Below are positions 61,370-64,000 of a stretch of DNA of 64,000 nt, piece after piece. A model generated the notes under the pieces. It was not told the origin of the DNA. It worked only from the letters and a program-made list of their open reading frames with translations, and searched no databases. The stretch is from contig NMRA01000064.1 in the NCBI GenBank assembly GCA_002633005.1, positions 377,977 to 441,976 of the forward strand. Direction: 5' to 3'. This stretch comes from Phoronis australis. Its lineage: Eukaryota > Phoronida > Phoronidae. Each line of letters starts with the position of its first letter. The stretch's first letter is position 1. The translations under genes were made by a program, and so were the position numbers.

Positions 61370-61510
61370 ATAAACCATCGGTGTCATTCACACACAATAG
61401 GCCCTTTGAAATTAAAATATAAGGTCAATGAAAGTAGTTCTTTGTGAACACTGCTTTCAGTCACACAACTGTCCCAGTTTACCTGTGCAAATAAACACTC
61501 AAAGGGTGGA
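61370..61510 (-). repeat. Dispersed ~200-bp repeat, copy 3 (inverted)
   Basis: It begins cggtgtcattcacacacaat and continues aggccctttgaaatt, then aaggtcaatgaaagta. This is the reverse complement of the right part of the copies at 12.9 and 20.7 kb. Confidence 0.65.
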
Positions 61511-63195
61511 GAGTTACATTTCAAGATAAACACTCATGGTCCTGTCTGAAAAGACATTTGTTTCATTGCCCCAAATGCGTTTTGAATAGCAAAGCCCAGA
61601 ATGAATTTTTCGGTGCCGAAATCATAAAATTATACGCTACATCATGTTCAACAGACAACATGTCAGAAGTCAGTGCATTTTTCAAGGTACTATCTGAATA
61701 AACTGGAATTAAAAATATCTCAAAGTTGACATTCCTGTGAAAAGGTTTTCAAATTTAATTATGTAGTTCCTGCAATTACATGATTTCTAACCCAAACAAG
61801 ACAATCAAAAACGTGGTCATGTTATGTGACCTAATAACTGCTAGTAGGGGCAAAAACCTTTTTATACGTATGTATTTATTAGGTCAAATTACGGGACATT
61901 TTGAGTGTGACAGTGTATTGAATATATTTATCCACAGCTAAGCAGCTTTGTCTTATCAACAGGGACCAGATAAGTCAGAAAATGCAACTTCTCATAACAA
62001 CCAGATGACTATTTGATAATCACAAAAACAGGATGACTATTTGATAATCACAAAAACATCTAAAAGGACAAACTATTTGAGGATGCACTGTGTAGAATTG
62101 TTTTGATATGTTTACCTGGTTATCCAAACACCAGCCAAAGTCCCAGAATGAGAGGTCATGACCTAAAAATGACTCATTACATTTTTTCAAATGCAACAAA
62201 TTCAGCTTCAAAAAGAAACTTGTCTAGTTCAGTTTTCATGTCTGGATTTATTTCAAAACCATGTACATATAAACAATATTTTATAAAAACTGACATAGTT
62301 CATTGCACTAATGAAATGCCAAAGCACAAAACATAATAAATAATGACTTGAACATTACGTCCAGCAAACTAATTAGTTTCATCAGAAATAATCACCATCA
62401 AGCACATGTTCCAACACCTGATCAAGCAGTCGGAGTTGAACACGTTTTACTTTACAAAGTCAATACTGTAGGATACTTAAAGCACAAATGTGTAAATTTT
62501 ACAGAATTGGCCAGGCATGAGAGCTCAGGCTTAATGATTTGGGAACATTTCTATCTGTTAATGCAAATTAGCTCAATTTTTTTTTTAACCATTCATTGTA
62601 ATAAATTCAATTGGCAATAAGAGAATGTCATTTATACTGAAACCAATATGATCTTGAAAAAAAAATTACGATTTGAACGCATTTTGAAAACTTTGAAATC
62701 CTTTCATTGAAGTAATATGGAGAACGTTTCCGGAGGCTCAAAAAATCTGCAACTTCAAAGTGAAATACAAAGTGTGGGAACAAAAATATTGTCTATGAGA
62801 ATAATCCTGGACACAGTTCAAAAGAAAAACTAAACATGTTAACTTGCCTGATTTCAGAACTTTTGTCTCACACGTCATAAAATAACACTTGTCACTGAAG
62901 CACATACAAGTCCCAACATAATGACAATACCTATGCATTGCATTTCACTGTTTCCCACGCACACAAATGGTAACTTTTCATTGTCAAAAGGACACATGTC
63001 ATAAATTTCCCAATTACAAGCTAGATCAAGATGTGCTCAGATTTGTTTCTGTAATAAACCACATATGCTGCTCTTGTTGTATCGTTTGATCCTCCATTAA
63101 CACCAATCACCCCCCCCCCTTGAAGTTTTAGAATTGTTTGGAATGTTATGAAATAAGTTAAAGTATCAGTTCTGCTTAAGCCAGTCAACCAAACA

Positions 63196-63966
63196 TCAGT
63201 CCGCTGCTCCTTCAACATCAGGGATTCCTGCTTCTTTATCTCGCCCCTTTCTTTCTGCTTCAATTAGTTTATTCAGTTCATCTGTCCTTTTCTTGTCAAT
63301 AACTTCCATTTCGCGAATTTTCTAAAAACAAAAATAGAGACAAATGAGGCTACAGCAAATGTAGCGTGGAAACGGAAAGACTCTCCCACACAAATCTGAT
63401 GCGATTTTCAGCAGGGAAATATCTGTGACAGACCAGTAACTTTACCTTAACTCAGTCAAGCACTGCATGTTAGAAGAGACCTTTTGCCACAAGAGACTAG
63501 AAGCTTTAAAATAGTCGCCACTCCGTTCACCTGATGGATTTTTGTAACTTAAAAATAACAATAAACTTTACACTGGTAGATCTAGAATGTCATGATGAGG
63601 ACACACAGTTTTCAAAGGACAAACATAATGGATAACACTAAAAATAACATACCCATTAAAAACATCTCCAATTAAGTGAATGATCCCCAGCACAGCAGTT
63701 TTCATCACTAGCTATAACAACATCAGGCTTTGTGTTTTTTATCTGATAATTCATGTTAGTACTTAATGTCAGAAGTAACTTTGTATTTCTTCAACAGATC
63801 ACAACAATCAAACTTGATCGATTCCTCATTTTTGTCAACTCTGTGCAACGTGCAAGGTGTCCTACCTGTGAGATCTCAGTATCTATGATAGGCCTGTACT
63901 GCTTGCCTTTACCCAGTTGTTCCATCTCGTTCAGAAACTGTTGTCGTTCTTCCACTTCCTGTTGTA
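63196..63966 (-). CDS. UPF0193 (EVG1 / C22orf23) homologue, last two exons
   Basis: Exons 63966-63866 and 63321-63196 join at phase 0 and end at TGA 63198-63196; the 5' part runs out of the window. Seen: EVEERQQFLNEMEQLGKGKQ, then YRPIIDTEISQ | KIREMEVIDKKRTDELNKLI. From family knowledge this is the conserved end of UPF0193/EVG1: ERxEFLxxMExLGxGxQYR, then ILxEISQKLREMExID. Function in the family is poorly known, with expression data in vertebrates pointing to ciliated tissue and testis. The ~20-residue charged tail after the conserved helix is longer than I remember for the human protein. The first visible exon begins after one base of a codon. Confidence 0.85.
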
Positions 63967-64000
63967 CTGTAAACCAGAACACGATTATGCAAACACGTAC

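Larger units (their letters stand above)
57633..63195. other. Gene-poor spacer between the NHL gene and the EVG1 homologue
   Basis: Besides the mobile-element remnants listed separately, I find no coding exon. A 27-bp direct repeat (atgactatttgataatcaca) occurs twice at 62003-62057. The right end probably includes the 3' UTR of the EVG1 homologue. TTTATT at 62247-62252 (AATAAA on the minus strand) is a possible poly(A) signal. Confidence 0.45.

Overview
The window is animal nuclear DNA. It is AT-rich, has many short exons with GT-AG introns and AATAAA poly(A) signals, and carries dense minisatellites and short transposon remnants. The proteins point to a metazoan: GET4, a syndecan, a UPF0193/EVG1 protein and an NHL-repeat protein. 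The repeat content and strong haplotype divergence suggest a heterozygous, probably marine, invertebrate. I cannot place the phylum from this sequence.

Layout, left to right. (1) 624-3159 (+): the last four exons of GET4, with a 3' UTR to about 4.6 kb that carries a long tRNA-like hairpin element. (2) 24330-6344 (-): a 20-coding-exon gene for a 1,124-residue protein with four predicted membrane spans. All exon phases agree. It also has an inferred non-coding first exon behind a promoter with two full CRE palindromes. I could not name it. (3) 51633-28283 (-): a complete eight-exon syndecan of 333 residues. It has an ordinary signal peptide, DGSG sites, transmembrane segment and C1/V/C2 tail, plus an unexpected SEA domain with a GSVVV autocleavage motif. 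Intron 1 is 14.5 kb and full of mobile-element remnants. (4) 56235-57107 (+): an apparently intronless NHL-repeat gene. (5) 63966-63196 (-): the last two exons of a UPF0193 (EVG1/C22orf23) homologue.

The genes do not look like a functional cluster: they are independent loci, two of them (GET4 and the membrane protein) convergent. Between them lie LINE reverse-transcriptase fragments, a mariner-type element, several families of inverted-repeat elements and a three-copy dispersed repeat.

Four isolated single-N positions (9234, 23416, 32393, 39683) mark assembly joins. Three have clear direct duplications on both sides, most simply unmerged alleles. One of these copies part of a syndecan SEA exon, so duplications next to these Ns should not be read as biology. 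There is also a 265-base N run at 33855-34119.
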